Assembly: GCA_910585525.1 (NCBI GenBank) | Contig: CAJUFR010000078.1 | Coordinates: 1-5,713 of the forward strand | Reading direction: 5' to 3' | DNA length: 5,713 nucleotides | Source: an uncultured Angelakisella sp. | GTDB taxonomy: Bacteria; Bacillota; Clostridia; Oscillospirales; Ruminococcaceae | Shown: positions 1-5,713 of the stretch, one piece after another | Position numbering within the stretch: the first letter of the stretch is position 1 | Layout of the letters: each line of letters starts with the position of its first letter | Translations under genes and position numbers: made by a program | Notes under the pieces: generated by a model | The model's input: the letters and a program-made list of their open reading frames with translations, nothing else | The model's database searches: none | What the model was told of the DNA's origin: nothing

Positions 1-1327
1 CCACCCGGCGGATGTTGATGAGGTTCAGCGGCGTGATGTTGTCGCTGGTGGCGCTCCCGCCCACCGCCCCGCACCCCAGGGTCAGGGCAGGGGAGAGGTT
101 GGTGGTGGCCCCCACGCCTCCCAGCGCCCCGGGGGTGTTCACCAGCAGCCGGGAGACCGGCTTTTTCAGGGCGAATTCCCGGATGACGTTCTGGTCGGTG
201 CTGTGGATGGTCATGGTGTGCCCCGCCCCCTCGTTCTGCAGGATGGCGATGCACCGCTGGCAGGCCTTCTCCCAGTTCTCCTCCACGTAGTAGGCCAGCA
301 CCGGGCATAGCTTTTCCCGGGAGTAGGGATTGGTCTTGCCCACCTGGGTCTGCCGGGAGACCAGCACCCGGGTCCCCTCCGGGATCTGGATGCCCGCCAT
401 GCCGGCGATGGCCTGGGCGGACTTGCCCACGATCTTTGGGTTCATCGTCCCGTTGGCCCGGAGGAGGAAGCCGGACAGCCGCTCCGATTGGCCTTCGTCC
501 AGGAAGTACCCCCCCTGGCGCTTCAGTTCCTCCTCCACCCTGGCGGCGATGCACCGCTCGGTGACGATGGACTGTTCCGAGGCACAGATGGTGCCGTTGT
601 CAAAGGTCTTGGAATCCAGGATGCGCTTCACCGCCAGGGGGATGTCGGCGGTGCGCTCGATGAAGGCCGGGCCGTTCCCCGGCCCCACCCCGATGGCGGG
701 GTTGCCGGAGGAGTAGGCCGCCCGGACCATGGCCTCCCCGCCGGTGGCCAGGATGATGCCGATGTCCCGGTGGGTCAGCAGGGCGTGGGTGGCCTCCATG
801 GTGGTGATGGTGATGCACCCCACCGCCCCGTCCGGGGCCCCGGCCCTCTTGGCCGCCTCGGCGATCACCTTCACCGTCTCCACGATGCAGCTTTTGGCCC
901 CGGGGTGGGGGCTGATGACGATGGCGTTCCCCGCCTTCAGCGAGATGATGCTCTTGTACATGGCGGTGGAGGTGGGATTGGTGGAGGGGATGAGGGCGGC
1001 CACCACTCCCATGGGGACCCCCACCTCCATCAGTCCCAGCCGCTGGTCCTCCCGGAGGACCCCCACGGCGGTCATCTCCCGGACGCTCTCCCAGGTGATG
1101 GTGGAGCCCAGCAGGTTCTTCAAGACTTTATCCTGCCAGACGCCGTAGCCGGTCTCCTCCACCGCCATCTTGGCCAGTGGCTCCGCCTTGGCGGCGCAGG
1201 CCTCGGCGATGGCCTTGCAGATGGCGTCCAGCTTCTGCTGCGGCATCTCCGCCAGCTGCCGCTGGGCCGCCTTGGCCCGGGCCACCAGGTCCCGGACCTC
1301 CTGGATGGATTGCAGGTCTCTGTCCAT
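1..1327 (-). CDS. eutE: Acetaldehyde dehydrogenase (CoA-acylating) EutE, 3' end cut by window edge
   Basis: Oxidises acetaldehyde with NAD+ and CoA to acetyl-CoA inside the Eut microcompartment, the step after ethanolamine ammonia-lyase. I translated 442 codons from an ATG whose complement is at 1325-1327; the frame is open to the left edge. Visible aldehyde dehydrogenase motifs: PSTNP at residues 114-118 (Asn117 in the conserved ALDH position), KAGNAIVISPHP at 131-142, TGGEAMV at 195-201, GVGPGN at 213-218, and the catalytic Cys248 in NGTICASEQS. The visible end, PLNLINIRRV, matches the region close to the family C-terminus, so I estimate only some 15-25 residues are missing. A GGGGGGAG ribosome binding site precedes the start, 13 nt after the eutL stop. 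The N-terminus begins MDRDLQSIQEVRDLVARAK and aligns past the targeting peptide of enterobacterial EutE (Cys248 against roughly Cys269 there). The N-terminal half of a bifunctional AdhE is related, but the eut context makes EutE much more likely. Confidence 0.95.
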   Translation of the reverse strand, partial: MDRDLQSIQEVRDLVARAKAAQRQLAEMPQQKLDAICKAIAEACAAKAEPLAKMAVEETGYGVWQDKVLKNLLGSTITWESVREMTAVGVLREDQRLGLMEVGVPMGVVAALIPSTNPTSTAMYKSIISLKAGNAIVISPHPGAKSCIVETVKVIAEAAKRAGAPDGAVGCITITTMEATHALLTHRDIGIILATGGEAMVRAAYSSGNPAIGVGPGNGPAFIERTADIPLAVKRILDSKTFDNGTICASEQSIVTERCIAARVEEELKRQGGYFLDEGQSERLSGFLLRANGTMNPKIVGKSAQAIAGMAGIQIPEGTRVLVSRQTQVGKTNPYSREKLCPVLAYYVEENWEKACQRCIAILQNEGAGHTMTIHSTDQNVIREFALKKPVSRLLVNTPGALGGVGATTNLSPALTLGCGAVGGSATSDNITPLNLINIRRV

Positions 1328-1340
1328 TTTCTCCCCCCTT

Positions 1341-1994
1341 CTAATACTTCAACGGATCGGCCGCGATCCGCTCCACCGTGCGGGCGAAGGCTTCGCAGGC
1401 CATTTTGCAGGCGTACTGGTTGCCGGTCAGCAGCCCCCCGGCAAAGTTGGTCTCGGTGGGGGGGCCGTAGAACACCTTCAGTTCCACCCGGGCGGCCTTG
1501 AGGGCCTCGTCCAGCCCCACCATGGCCTCCATGGGCGGGGCGATGAGGTAGGCCATGGGGGTGCCCCGGGGCACCTCCGCCATCTTGGAAAGGTAGCTGC
1601 CGGTCTGGGCGATGCAGTGGGCGAAGTAGGGGATGGTGTTCCCCTCGTCGGCGCTGTAGAAGCTGGCCTGGTTCTGGATAAAATCCACCGCCGCCTCCAG
1701 GCCGCTCCGGGCCTGGGCGGGGCCGGGGGCGGAGAGGATGCCGATGAACTCCCCCGCCAGCCGGGTGGAGGCGTTGCCGCTGCCGGCGTACATGCTCCGG
1801 GCGTAGGCCACCGAGACCTCCGCCTTTTTGGTGGCCTCGTCCAGGGCGGCGTAGGAGACATCGTCGCAGTCGGTGGTGATAAGCCCCAGGCTGCGGTGCC
1901 CCGCCGGCACCTCCAGGGAACGGAGGAGGAAATCCTCCGGGTTGGGGATGATCCGCAGGCTGAGGACCGTCGTTCTAAGGGCGTCGCCTATCAT
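1341..1994 (-). CDS. eutL: Ethanolamine microcompartment shell protein EutL
   Basis: Structural protein of the Eut microcompartment shell. EutL is a tandem BMC-domain protein that forms trimers with pseudo-hexagonal symmetry and a large pore seen open or closed in family structures, proposed to pass bulky substrates or cofactors. The 217-aa length is close to the usual about 219. Recognisable family stretches: RSLGLITTDCDDVSY (34-48, with the acidic pair Asp44-Asp45), DEATKKAEV (52-60), YARSMYAGSG (64-73), AHCIAQTGSYLS (125-136), GTPMAYLIAPPMEA (144-157) and GPPTETNFAGGLLTGNQ (177-193). The first BMC domain covers roughly 1-105 and the second 106-217. It is cysteine-bearing (Cys43, 127, 196, 200). 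The start is supported by an AAGGAGGGG ribosome binding site that runs into the eutC stop codon, 8 nt from the ATG, so translation is probably coupled to eutC. No eutM-type single-domain shell gene follows; eutE comes next after 13 nt. Confidence 0.97.
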   Translation of the reverse strand: MIGDALRTTVLSLRIIPNPEDFLLRSLEVPAGHRSLGLITTDCDDVSYAALDEATKKAEVSVAYARSMYAGSGNASTRLAGEFIGILSAPGPAQARSGLEAAVDFIQNQASFYSADEGNTIPYFAHCIAQTGSYLSKMAEVPRGTPMAYLIAPPMEAMVGLDEALKAARVELKVFYGPPTETNFAGGLLTGNQYACKMACEAFARTVERIAADPLKY

Positions 1995-2007
1995 CTCTCA
2001 CCCCTCC

Positions 2008-2922
2008 TTACTGTTTCAGTTCCACGCCGCTGGCCTTGGCGTCGTAGATCTTTTTGATGAGTTCGGCGATGTAGGCCCCCGCCTCCACCGAGGAGATGCC
2101 CCCCCGGTGGATGTTGCTCACCACGGTGCGCCGGGCCTCCGGCTGGCCCACCCTGGCGTCGTAGCAGATGTAGGCGCTCATGCTTTCCGCCGTGCCCAGG
2201 CCGGGGCGCTCCCCGATGAGGATGCAGACCACCTTGGGCCCCAGAAGCTCCGCCACGGCGTCCTCCGCCGCCACCCGGCCGAACCGGATGAAGAAGGGGG
2301 TGCCCACCGTGAGCCCCCGGCTTTGCAGTCCCTCCACGATGGCGGGGAGGGCGTTGGCCACGTTGGCCTCGATGGCCTTGGAGGACAGCCCGTCCGAGAC
2401 GACGATCTGGACATCGGGGTTTTTTTGGCACCGTTCCCGGATGGTCTTTACCGCCTCGTCGGACAGCTGCCGCCCCAGGTCGGGCCGGGTGATGTGGGTA
2501 TTTTTGTCCCCGCACCGGGTCTGCACCGTAAAGAGGCCGTTGGCCGCAAGGAACTCCGGGTCCACGTCGGTGAACACCGCGTCCCGGGCCAGGGCGTGGT
2601 CGGCCCGGAGGGTCAAAAGGGTCTTGGTCAAAAGCCTTGGCCCGCACCGCCCCACCCCGATGCGGGCGGAGGTGCGGCCCTTCATGCGGATCAGGGCGTC
2701 GTAGTCCTCCGGGCTTTGGAGGGTGGGCACCGCCTTCTGGGCGGCGCTGGTGATGTCCTCCATCTCCCCGGCGTCCTTCCCCCCGCTTTGCAGGGCGGCG
2801 GGAAGGGGGGCGGGGACGGCGGCGTCCCCCTGGGGCGCCCTCTGCCCGGCGGGGGCGCTCCCCTTTTGCATCTGCCGGATGATCTCGTTGGCGATGGCGT
2901 CGATGGTGTTGGCGTCCAGCAT
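2008..2922 (-). CDS. eutC: Ethanolamine ammonia-lyase small subunit EutC
   Basis: Small subunit of adenosylcobalamin-dependent ethanolamine ammonia-lyase; with EutB it converts ethanolamine to acetaldehyde and ammonia and forms much of the lower cobalamin-binding surface. The protein is 304 aa, slightly longer than the usual 295-298. Residues 2-20 form a predicted amphipathic helix (hydrophobics Ile7, Ile10, Ile14/15, Met18) followed by a Pro/Ala/Gly-rich linker to about residue 60. This is the arrangement of a microcompartment targeting peptide, and the EutC N-terminus is known to act as one in enterobacteria. The catalytic-complex body begins near PEDYDALIRMKGRTSARIG (71-89). Other family stretches are ADHALARDAVF (107-117), THITRPDLGRQLS (142-154), VVSDGLSSKAIEAN (174-187), PFFIRFGRVAAEDAVAELL (209-227) and CILIGERPGLGTAESMSAYI (233-252). 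It starts 3 nt after the eutB stop with its ribosome binding site inside the end of eutB, which points to coupled, near-stoichiometric synthesis. Confidence 0.98.
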   Translation of the reverse strand: MLDANTIDAIANEIIRQMQKGSAPAGQRAPQGDAAVPAPLPAALQSGGKDAGEMEDITSAAQKAVPTLQSPEDYDALIRMKGRTSARIGVGRCGPRLLTKTLLTLRADHALARDAVFTDVDPEFLAANGLFTVQTRCGDKNTHITRPDLGRQLSDEAVKTIRERCQKNPDVQIVVSDGLSSKAIEANVANALPAIVEGLQSRGLTVGTPFFIRFGRVAAEDAVAELLGPKVVCILIGERPGLGTAESMSAYICYDARVGQPEARRTVVSNIHRGGISSVEAGAYIAELIKKIYDAKASGVELKQ

Positions 2923-2925
2923 GGT

Positions 2926-4305
2926 CTATCCCCTCCCCCCTTTCTGTAAGAAGATGGTGGGGTCGCCGGCCCGGCTGGTCAGCCTGCCGTTTTCGCTGAT
3001 CCCCATCTTTTCCAGCCACTGGTCGAACTCCCGGATGGGCCGCAGCCCCAGCACCTCCCGGATGGCGACCACGTCGTGGTAGGCGTTGGTCTGGTAGTTG
3101 AGCATCACGTCGTCGCTGGTGGGCACCCCCAGGATGTAGTTGGCCCCGGCGGCCCCCAGCAGCATAGCCAGGTTTTCGATGTCGTTCTGCTCCGCCAGCA
3201 TGTGGTTGGTGTAGCAGCAGTCGCACCCCATGGGGATGCCGGACAGCTTGCCCATAAAGTGGTCCTCCAGCCCCGCCCGGATCACCTGGCGGCTGTCGTA
3301 GAGGTATTCGGGACCGATGAACCCCACCACCGTGTTCACCATAAAGGGGTGGAAGACCCGGGCGTAGGCGTAGCACCGCGCCTCCATGGTCACCTGGTCG
3401 GCGCCGTAGTGGGCGTCGGAGGAAAGCTCCGAGCCCTGGCCGGTCTCAAAGTACATGACGTTGGGGCCGGTGCCGGTGCCCTTTTTCCGCAGCAGTTCCA
3501 TGGCCTCCCGGATGTGGTCGGTGGTAAAGCCGAATGCTTCGTTGCCCTTCTGGCTGCCGGCGATGGACTGGAAGATCATGTCCGCCGGGGCCCCCCGCTT
3601 CACCGCCTCGATCTGGGTGGTGATGTGGCCCAGGACGCAGATCTGGGTGGGGATCTCGAACTGGTTCTTCACCTCGTTGAAGCGCTTCAATATTTCCGAC
3701 AGGCTGGCCACCGTGTCCCCGGAGGGGTTGAGGCCGATGAGGGCGTCGCCGCAGCCGTAGCTGAGGCCCTCAAAGAGGGAGGCGGTGATGCCCTCCACGT
3801 TGTCGGTGGTGTGGTTGGGCTGCAGCCGGGTGGAAAGGGTGCCCCGCAGCCCGATGGTGGTGTTGCAGTGGGCGGGGACACGTATCTTGGCGGCGGCGTA
3901 GACCAGGTCCAGGTTGGTCATCAGCTTGGCCACGGCGGCCACCATCTCGGCGGTGAGGGCCTTGCTCACCCGGCGGATATCCTCCTCCCCGGTGGCGTAG
4001 TCCATGATCCACTCCCGCAGTTCCGCCACCGTCCAGCTTTTGATGCCGCTGTAGATGGTCTCGTTGATGCCGTCCTGGTTCAGGCGGGTGACCTCGTCCT
4101 CCTCGTAGGGGACAGCGGGGTTCTGCCGCAGTTCCTCCAGGGTCATCTGGGAGAGGACCTCCTTGGCGGCGATCCGCTCCAGGCCGCTCTTCGCCGCCAC
4201 CCCCGCCAGCACGTCCCCGGATTTTTCCTCGTTTGCCTTGGCCAGCACCTCCTTGACGCTGTCAAAGGTGAATATCTGGCCGGAGAGCAGGGTCTTGTAG
4301 GACAT
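2926..4305 (-). CDS. eutB: Ethanolamine ammonia-lyase large subunit EutB
   Basis: Large, catalytic subunit of ethanolamine ammonia-lyase, a TIM-barrel radical enzyme that uses adenosylcobalamin. The 459-aa sequence matches the family from end to end without gaps through the active site. The substrate-binding residues described for the E. coli enzyme fall at the same numbers here: Arg160 and Gln162 (STRLQPNHTTDN), Asn193 (IGLNPSGD), Glu287 (MYFETGQGSELS) and Asp362 (GCDCCYTNHM). The cobalamin-side segments PTQICVLGHITTQ (219-231) and LGAAGANYILGVPTSDDVML are intact. The gene should therefore encode an active enzyme. The start ATG is preceded by AAAGGAGGGG about 11 nt upstream and lies 25 nt after the 132-aa gene. 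The C-terminus ends in a Gly-rich KGGRG whose codons double as the eutC ribosome binding site. In most eut operons the reactivase gene eutA lies immediately upstream; here it does not. Confidence 0.98.
   Translation of the reverse strand: MSYKTLLSGQIFTFDSVKEVLAKANEEKSGDVLAGVAAKSGLERIAAKEVLSQMTLEELRQNPAVPYEEDEVTRLNQDGINETIYSGIKSWTVAELREWIMDYATGEEDIRRVSKALTAEMVAAVAKLMTNLDLVYAAAKIRVPAHCNTTIGLRGTLSTRLQPNHTTDNVEGITASLFEGLSYGCGDALIGLNPSGDTVASLSEILKRFNEVKNQFEIPTQICVLGHITTQIEAVKRGAPADMIFQSIAGSQKGNEAFGFTTDHIREAMELLRKKGTGTGPNVMYFETGQGSELSSDAHYGADQVTMEARCYAYARVFHPFMVNTVVGFIGPEYLYDSRQVIRAGLEDHFMGKLSGIPMGCDCCYTNHMLAEQNDIENLAMLLGAAGANYILGVPTSDDVMLNYQTNAYHDVVAIREVLGLRPIREFDQWLEKMGISENGRLTSRAGDPTIFLQKGGRG
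2929..2940 (-). promoter_or_regulatory. eutC ribosome binding site inside the end of eutB
   Basis: On the minus strand the last eutB codons read GGGGGGAGGGGA and are followed at once by the TAG stop, then ACC and the eutC ATG. GGAGG lies 9 nt from that ATG. Ribosomes ending eutB therefore cover the eutC initiation site, which suggests translational coupling of the two enzyme subunits. Confidence 0.75.
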
Positions 4306-4330
4306 CTTCCCTGTCCCCTCCTTTCTGCCA

Positions 4331-4729
4331 TTACTGTGGGTCTACTGTGTGGAACACTCGCCGGAGGCTCCCGTCCGGCTGGTAGAGAAAGACCAGCTGG
4401 AGCACCAGTTGGGCCAGTTCCGCCCCGGCGGTCATCTCGTAATCCACCGCAAAGCCGCTGCCGTCGGTGTAGGGGAAAAAGTGCAGCTGATGGTACTCGT
4501 ATTGGGGATGGAAGTTGCAGGGCGCGCCGTACTCGTCAAAGCTGTCCATCTCATTGAGGTCCAACGTCCCCTGGATGTACTCCCGAAGGAACCGGGGCAG
4601 ATCCTCCACCTCGCTTTCGTCCACGGCGGCGGGGACCTCATCGTACCGCTTCTCGTGGAACAGGTGGAGGATGTTCCTCACCGTTTCGATGGCCATGTCC
4701 TGGTGTTCTTTGCTGATCGTATGTTTCAT
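4331..4729 (-). CDS. Hypothetical 132-aa protein, cytosolic alpha+beta fold
   Basis: I do not recognise a function. The protein is 132 aa with no signal peptide or membrane segment. Its first half is helical and charged: VRNILHLFHEKRYDEVP at 17-33, then EVEDLPRFLREYIQG at 40-54. The second half is rich in aromatic residues and likely beta strand: SFDEYGAPCNFHP (63-75), QLHFFPYTDGSGFAVDYEM (81-99) and LVLQLVFLYQPDG (108-120). A helix-then-sheet plan with DGSGFAVDYE and LQLxFLYxxDG reminds me of a family of small domain-of-unknown-function proteins (possibly DUF7668, NTF2-like in layout), but this is from memory and weak. The start is well supported: TAAGGAGGAAACACC precedes the ATG, and this ribosome binding site overlaps the stop of the 235-aa gene 12 nt upstream. 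The spacing to eutB (25 nt) puts it in the same transcript. The role could be Eut-related or incidental. Confidence 0.78.
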   Translation of the reverse strand: MKHTISKEHQDMAIETVRNILHLFHEKRYDEVPAAVDESEVEDLPRFLREYIQGTLDLNEMDSFDEYGAPCNFHPQYEYHQLHFFPYTDGSGFAVDYEMTAGAELAQLVLQLVFLYQPDGSLRRVFHTVDPQ

Positions 4730-4741
4730 GGTGTTTCCTCC

Positions 4742-5449
4742 TTACCGGTGATAACTCCTCTGCCGCAGGTCCTCCGCCGCCCGCTTCATCGCCGTCCCGG
4801 CCAGCTTTGCCAGGCGTTTTTGGGTCTCCTCCGGCCCGGTCAAAAGGGCGGTCTTGCACTGGGTGGGCCGGGAGGTCCACCCGCTGCCAAAGAAGAGGTT
4901 GGCTGTCACCTTGGTGATGGTCTTGCCCCGGTGGACAAAGACCTCCAGCACCGGGTGCTCCGGCCTGGGCAGGCCCACCGCCCCCTCCGGCACCGGCAGG
5001 CACCGGACCTCCCCCAGGGGCAGGCCGGGGAACACGGCCCTGGCCTGCTCCTCCACCGCCTCCCGGATGTCCCCCGCCTCCCCGTAGAGAACGACGGCAA
5101 GACTGTCGAACCGGCACCCCTGCTGGGGATCGTAGAGAGGGCAGCCGTACCCCTTCATCATCTCGGAGAACCTGGCCATCTCCTCCCGAGACAGCCCGTA
5201 CCCGTCCACCCGGAACACCTGGGGGGTAGTAAACACCTGGAACCCCCCGCCGGTCTCCTTCTCCCAGGTGACCCCGTCCATCCGCTCCCATTTTGCGAAA
5301 GCAGCTTCAATCTCCGACAAAATGCCGTCAACAGGAAGCCACTCCAGCCCCTCGATCTCCCGACCGTCGCAGCAGGCAGTTTGATAGACCCTCTTCGGCT
5401 CCAACCCCACACCGGGAGAACTTTTCCAGTAACTTAGGTCAATACCCAT
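4742..5449 (-). CDS. Hypothetical 235-aa protein with GCPLYDPQ motif
   Basis: Function not recognised. I take the ATG at 5449 giving MGIDLSYWKSSPGV, because AGGAG lies 6 nt upstream. The in-frame start further upstream (5518) would add 23 residues with no good ribosome binding site. The 235-aa product has no signal peptide or membrane helix. The N-terminal part (1-115) looks like one unit: LSYWKSSPGVGLEPKRVYQ (5-23), a Cys26-Cys27 pair followed by DGREIEGLE, GGGFQVFTTPQVFRVDGYG (67-85), then MARFSEMMKGYGCPLYDPQ (91-109) and CRFD. This pattern resembles proteins I recall as widespread uncharacterised families in Firmicutes, some near toxin-immunity loci; the link is only a recollection. The C-terminal part (116-235) contains HRGKTITKVTANLFFGSGW and a basic, helical tail. 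The 5' end of the gene is visibly less GC-rich (about 52% over 5281-5340) than the eut genes. It precedes the 132-aa gene by 12 nt, so the two are probably co-translated. Confidence 0.78.
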   Translation of the reverse strand: MGIDLSYWKSSPGVGLEPKRVYQTACCDGREIEGLEWLPVDGILSEIEAAFAKWERMDGVTWEKETGGGFQVFTTPQVFRVDGYGLSREEMARFSEMMKGYGCPLYDPQQGCRFDSLAVVLYGEAGDIREAVEEQARAVFPGLPLGEVRCLPVPEGAVGLPRPEHPVLEVFVHRGKTITKVTANLFFGSGWTSRPTQCKTALLTGPEETQKRLAKLAGTAMKRAAEDLRQRSYHR

Positions 5450-5455
5450 AAAAAA

Positions 5456-5460
5456 CTCCT
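5456..5460 (-). promoter_or_regulatory. Ribosome binding site deciding the start of the 235-aa gene
   Basis: The minus strand reads AAAAGAGGAGTTTTTTATG, giving AGGAG with a 6-nt spacer before the ATG at 5449. No comparable site precedes the alternative upstream in-frame start, so the shorter protein is preferred. Confidence 0.75.
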
Positions 5461-5713
5461 CTTTTAAACAAGACCAGCAACCCCACCCCCGCAGGGAATC
5501 CAAATCCGCCGGAGGCACCTTATCAGGCCAACTTCAAGGAGGGAGCGGGCGCAGCTACCCACTTTACCAGCTGCAAACCATATCCCACCCCGCAGCCAGC
5601 CGCCCAACCAAGCATCGAGCCGCCAAAGCAGACATCTATCATGGCGCCGGGAAGCACCCCGGTCCAAGCGGACTGGGCGGCGTTTGTGGGTCCGAACCTA
5701 AGCGACCGACGCC
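5461..5713. other. Flank without a confident gene upstream of the unknown gene pair
   Basis: This 253-base stretch upstream of the 235-aa gene holds no gene I can support. GC is about 62% overall and 57-58% over 5461-5580, below the eut genes. Several frames are open. On the plus strand a stop-free frame runs from 5452 to the edge, with its first ATG at 5641 (MAPGSTPVQADWAAFVGPN). On the minus strand a frame enters from the right edge and stops at 5523, containing a Gly-rich hydrophobic stretch LGWAAGCGVGYGLQLVKW. None has a convincing ribosome binding site, so they may be chance frames or remnants of a neighbouring gene. I looked for a sigma-70 promoter, for the paired hexaloop hairpins bound by the EutV ANTAR regulator, and for a terminator, and saw none that I would call. 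Confidence 0.35.
5551..5574. repeat. Inverted repeat GCAGCT-N12-AGCTGC
   Basis: Perfect 6-bp arms at 5551-5556 and 5569-5574 flank a 12-base AT-richer centre. The repeat is about 100 nt upstream of the start of the 235-aa gene. It could be an operator for a dimeric regulator or a weak hairpin; there is no T-run, so it is not a terminator. Six-base arms can arise by chance. Confidence 0.3.

Noticed and set aside
600..818. Minus-strand frame starting with a run of six histidines
   Set aside because: It lies wholly inside eutE in another frame. The His run is the off-frame reading of codons for GCITITTM, which belong to a well-conserved EutE segment.
488..1501. Plus-strand open frame of 337 codons opposite eutE and eutL
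   Set aside because: Antisense shadow, rich in Gly/His/Asp/Pro, crossing the boundary between two real genes on the other strand.
1991..3376. Minus-strand open frame of 461 codons across eutB, eutC and the intergenic gap
   Set aside because: It is a shifted frame over two recognised genes and gives an Arg/Gly/Pro-rich product typical of off-frame GC-rich DNA.
3076..4557. Plus-strand open frame of 493 codons opposite eutB
   Set aside because: Antisense to an intact EutB with exact active-site residues. Long antisense frames are expected where third positions are nearly all G or C, and the product is low-complexity Gly/His/Val-rich with no ribosome binding site.
5464..5667. Minus-strand 67-codon frame from a TTG start
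   Set aside because: No ribosome binding site, Arg/Gly/Trp-rich off-frame composition, and competing open frames on both strands; nothing favours it as a gene.
5658..5677. Hairpin CCCGGTCC-AAGC-GGACTGGG
   Set aside because: The 8-bp stem includes one wobble on the plus strand and a mismatch on the minus strand. It has no T-run on either side and competes with an overlapping CCGGG/CCCGG pairing, so it is not a supportable terminator.
5676..5713. Possible tRNA T-arm (GGTTCGGACC on the minus strand)
   Set aside because: The loop lacks the invariant A of the TTCRA motif, the arm stem does not extend to five pairs, and no acceptor or anticodon arm can be built from the flanking bases.

Overview
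The window carries part of an ethanolamine utilisation (eut) bacterial microcompartment operon. All six supportable genes lie on the minus strand, so transcription runs from the right edge to the left edge. Four genes are clear: eutB and eutC (the two subunits of adenosylcobalamin-dependent ethanolamine ammonia-lyase), eutL (a tandem-domain BMC shell protein) and eutE (CoA-acylating acetaldehyde dehydrogenase, cut by the left window edge). Upstream of eutB sit two small genes that I do not recognise as eut genes, encoding proteins of 235 and 132 aa.

The DNA is GC-rich (about 65% or more in the eut genes by hand count, with very GC-rich third positions). Nearly every gene has a strong AGGAGG-type ribosome binding site and intergenic gaps are tiny. 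This fits a GC-rich anaerobic Firmicute such as a gut Oscillospiraceae/Flavonifractor-like organism rather than an enterobacterium. That assignment is an inference from composition and gene style, not from a marker gene.

Layout, in transcription order. Positions 5713-5450 form a flank without a confident gene. It is less GC-rich in its part nearest the 235-aa gene and contains one clean inverted repeat. Positions 5449-4742 encode the 235-aa unknown, and 4729-4331 the 132-aa unknown. Then follow eutB (4305-2926), eutC (2922-2008), eutL (1994-1341) and eutE (1327 to beyond position 1). Gaps between genes are 3 to 25 nt, and several ribosome binding sites overlap or touch the stop codon of the gene before. 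I see no terminator or promoter between genes, so the block reads as one polycistronic unit.

Function: EutBC splits ethanolamine into acetaldehyde and ammonia inside the microcompartment. EutE converts acetaldehyde, CoA and NAD+ to acetyl-CoA and NADH. EutL contributes a gated pore to the shell that contains the volatile acetaldehyde. EutC starts with an amphipathic helix of the kind that targets cargo to the shell lumen. EutE here starts about 20 residues later than the enterobacterial protein and seems to lack such a peptide. The usual neighbours eutA (reactivase, typically just before eutB) and eutM (hexameric shell protein, often between eutL and eutE in Firmicutes) are not in their expected places. 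I do not find a wholly new system. The main oddities are the two unknown genes fused by position to the front of eutB, the missing EutE targeting peptide, and the missing eutA and eutM.
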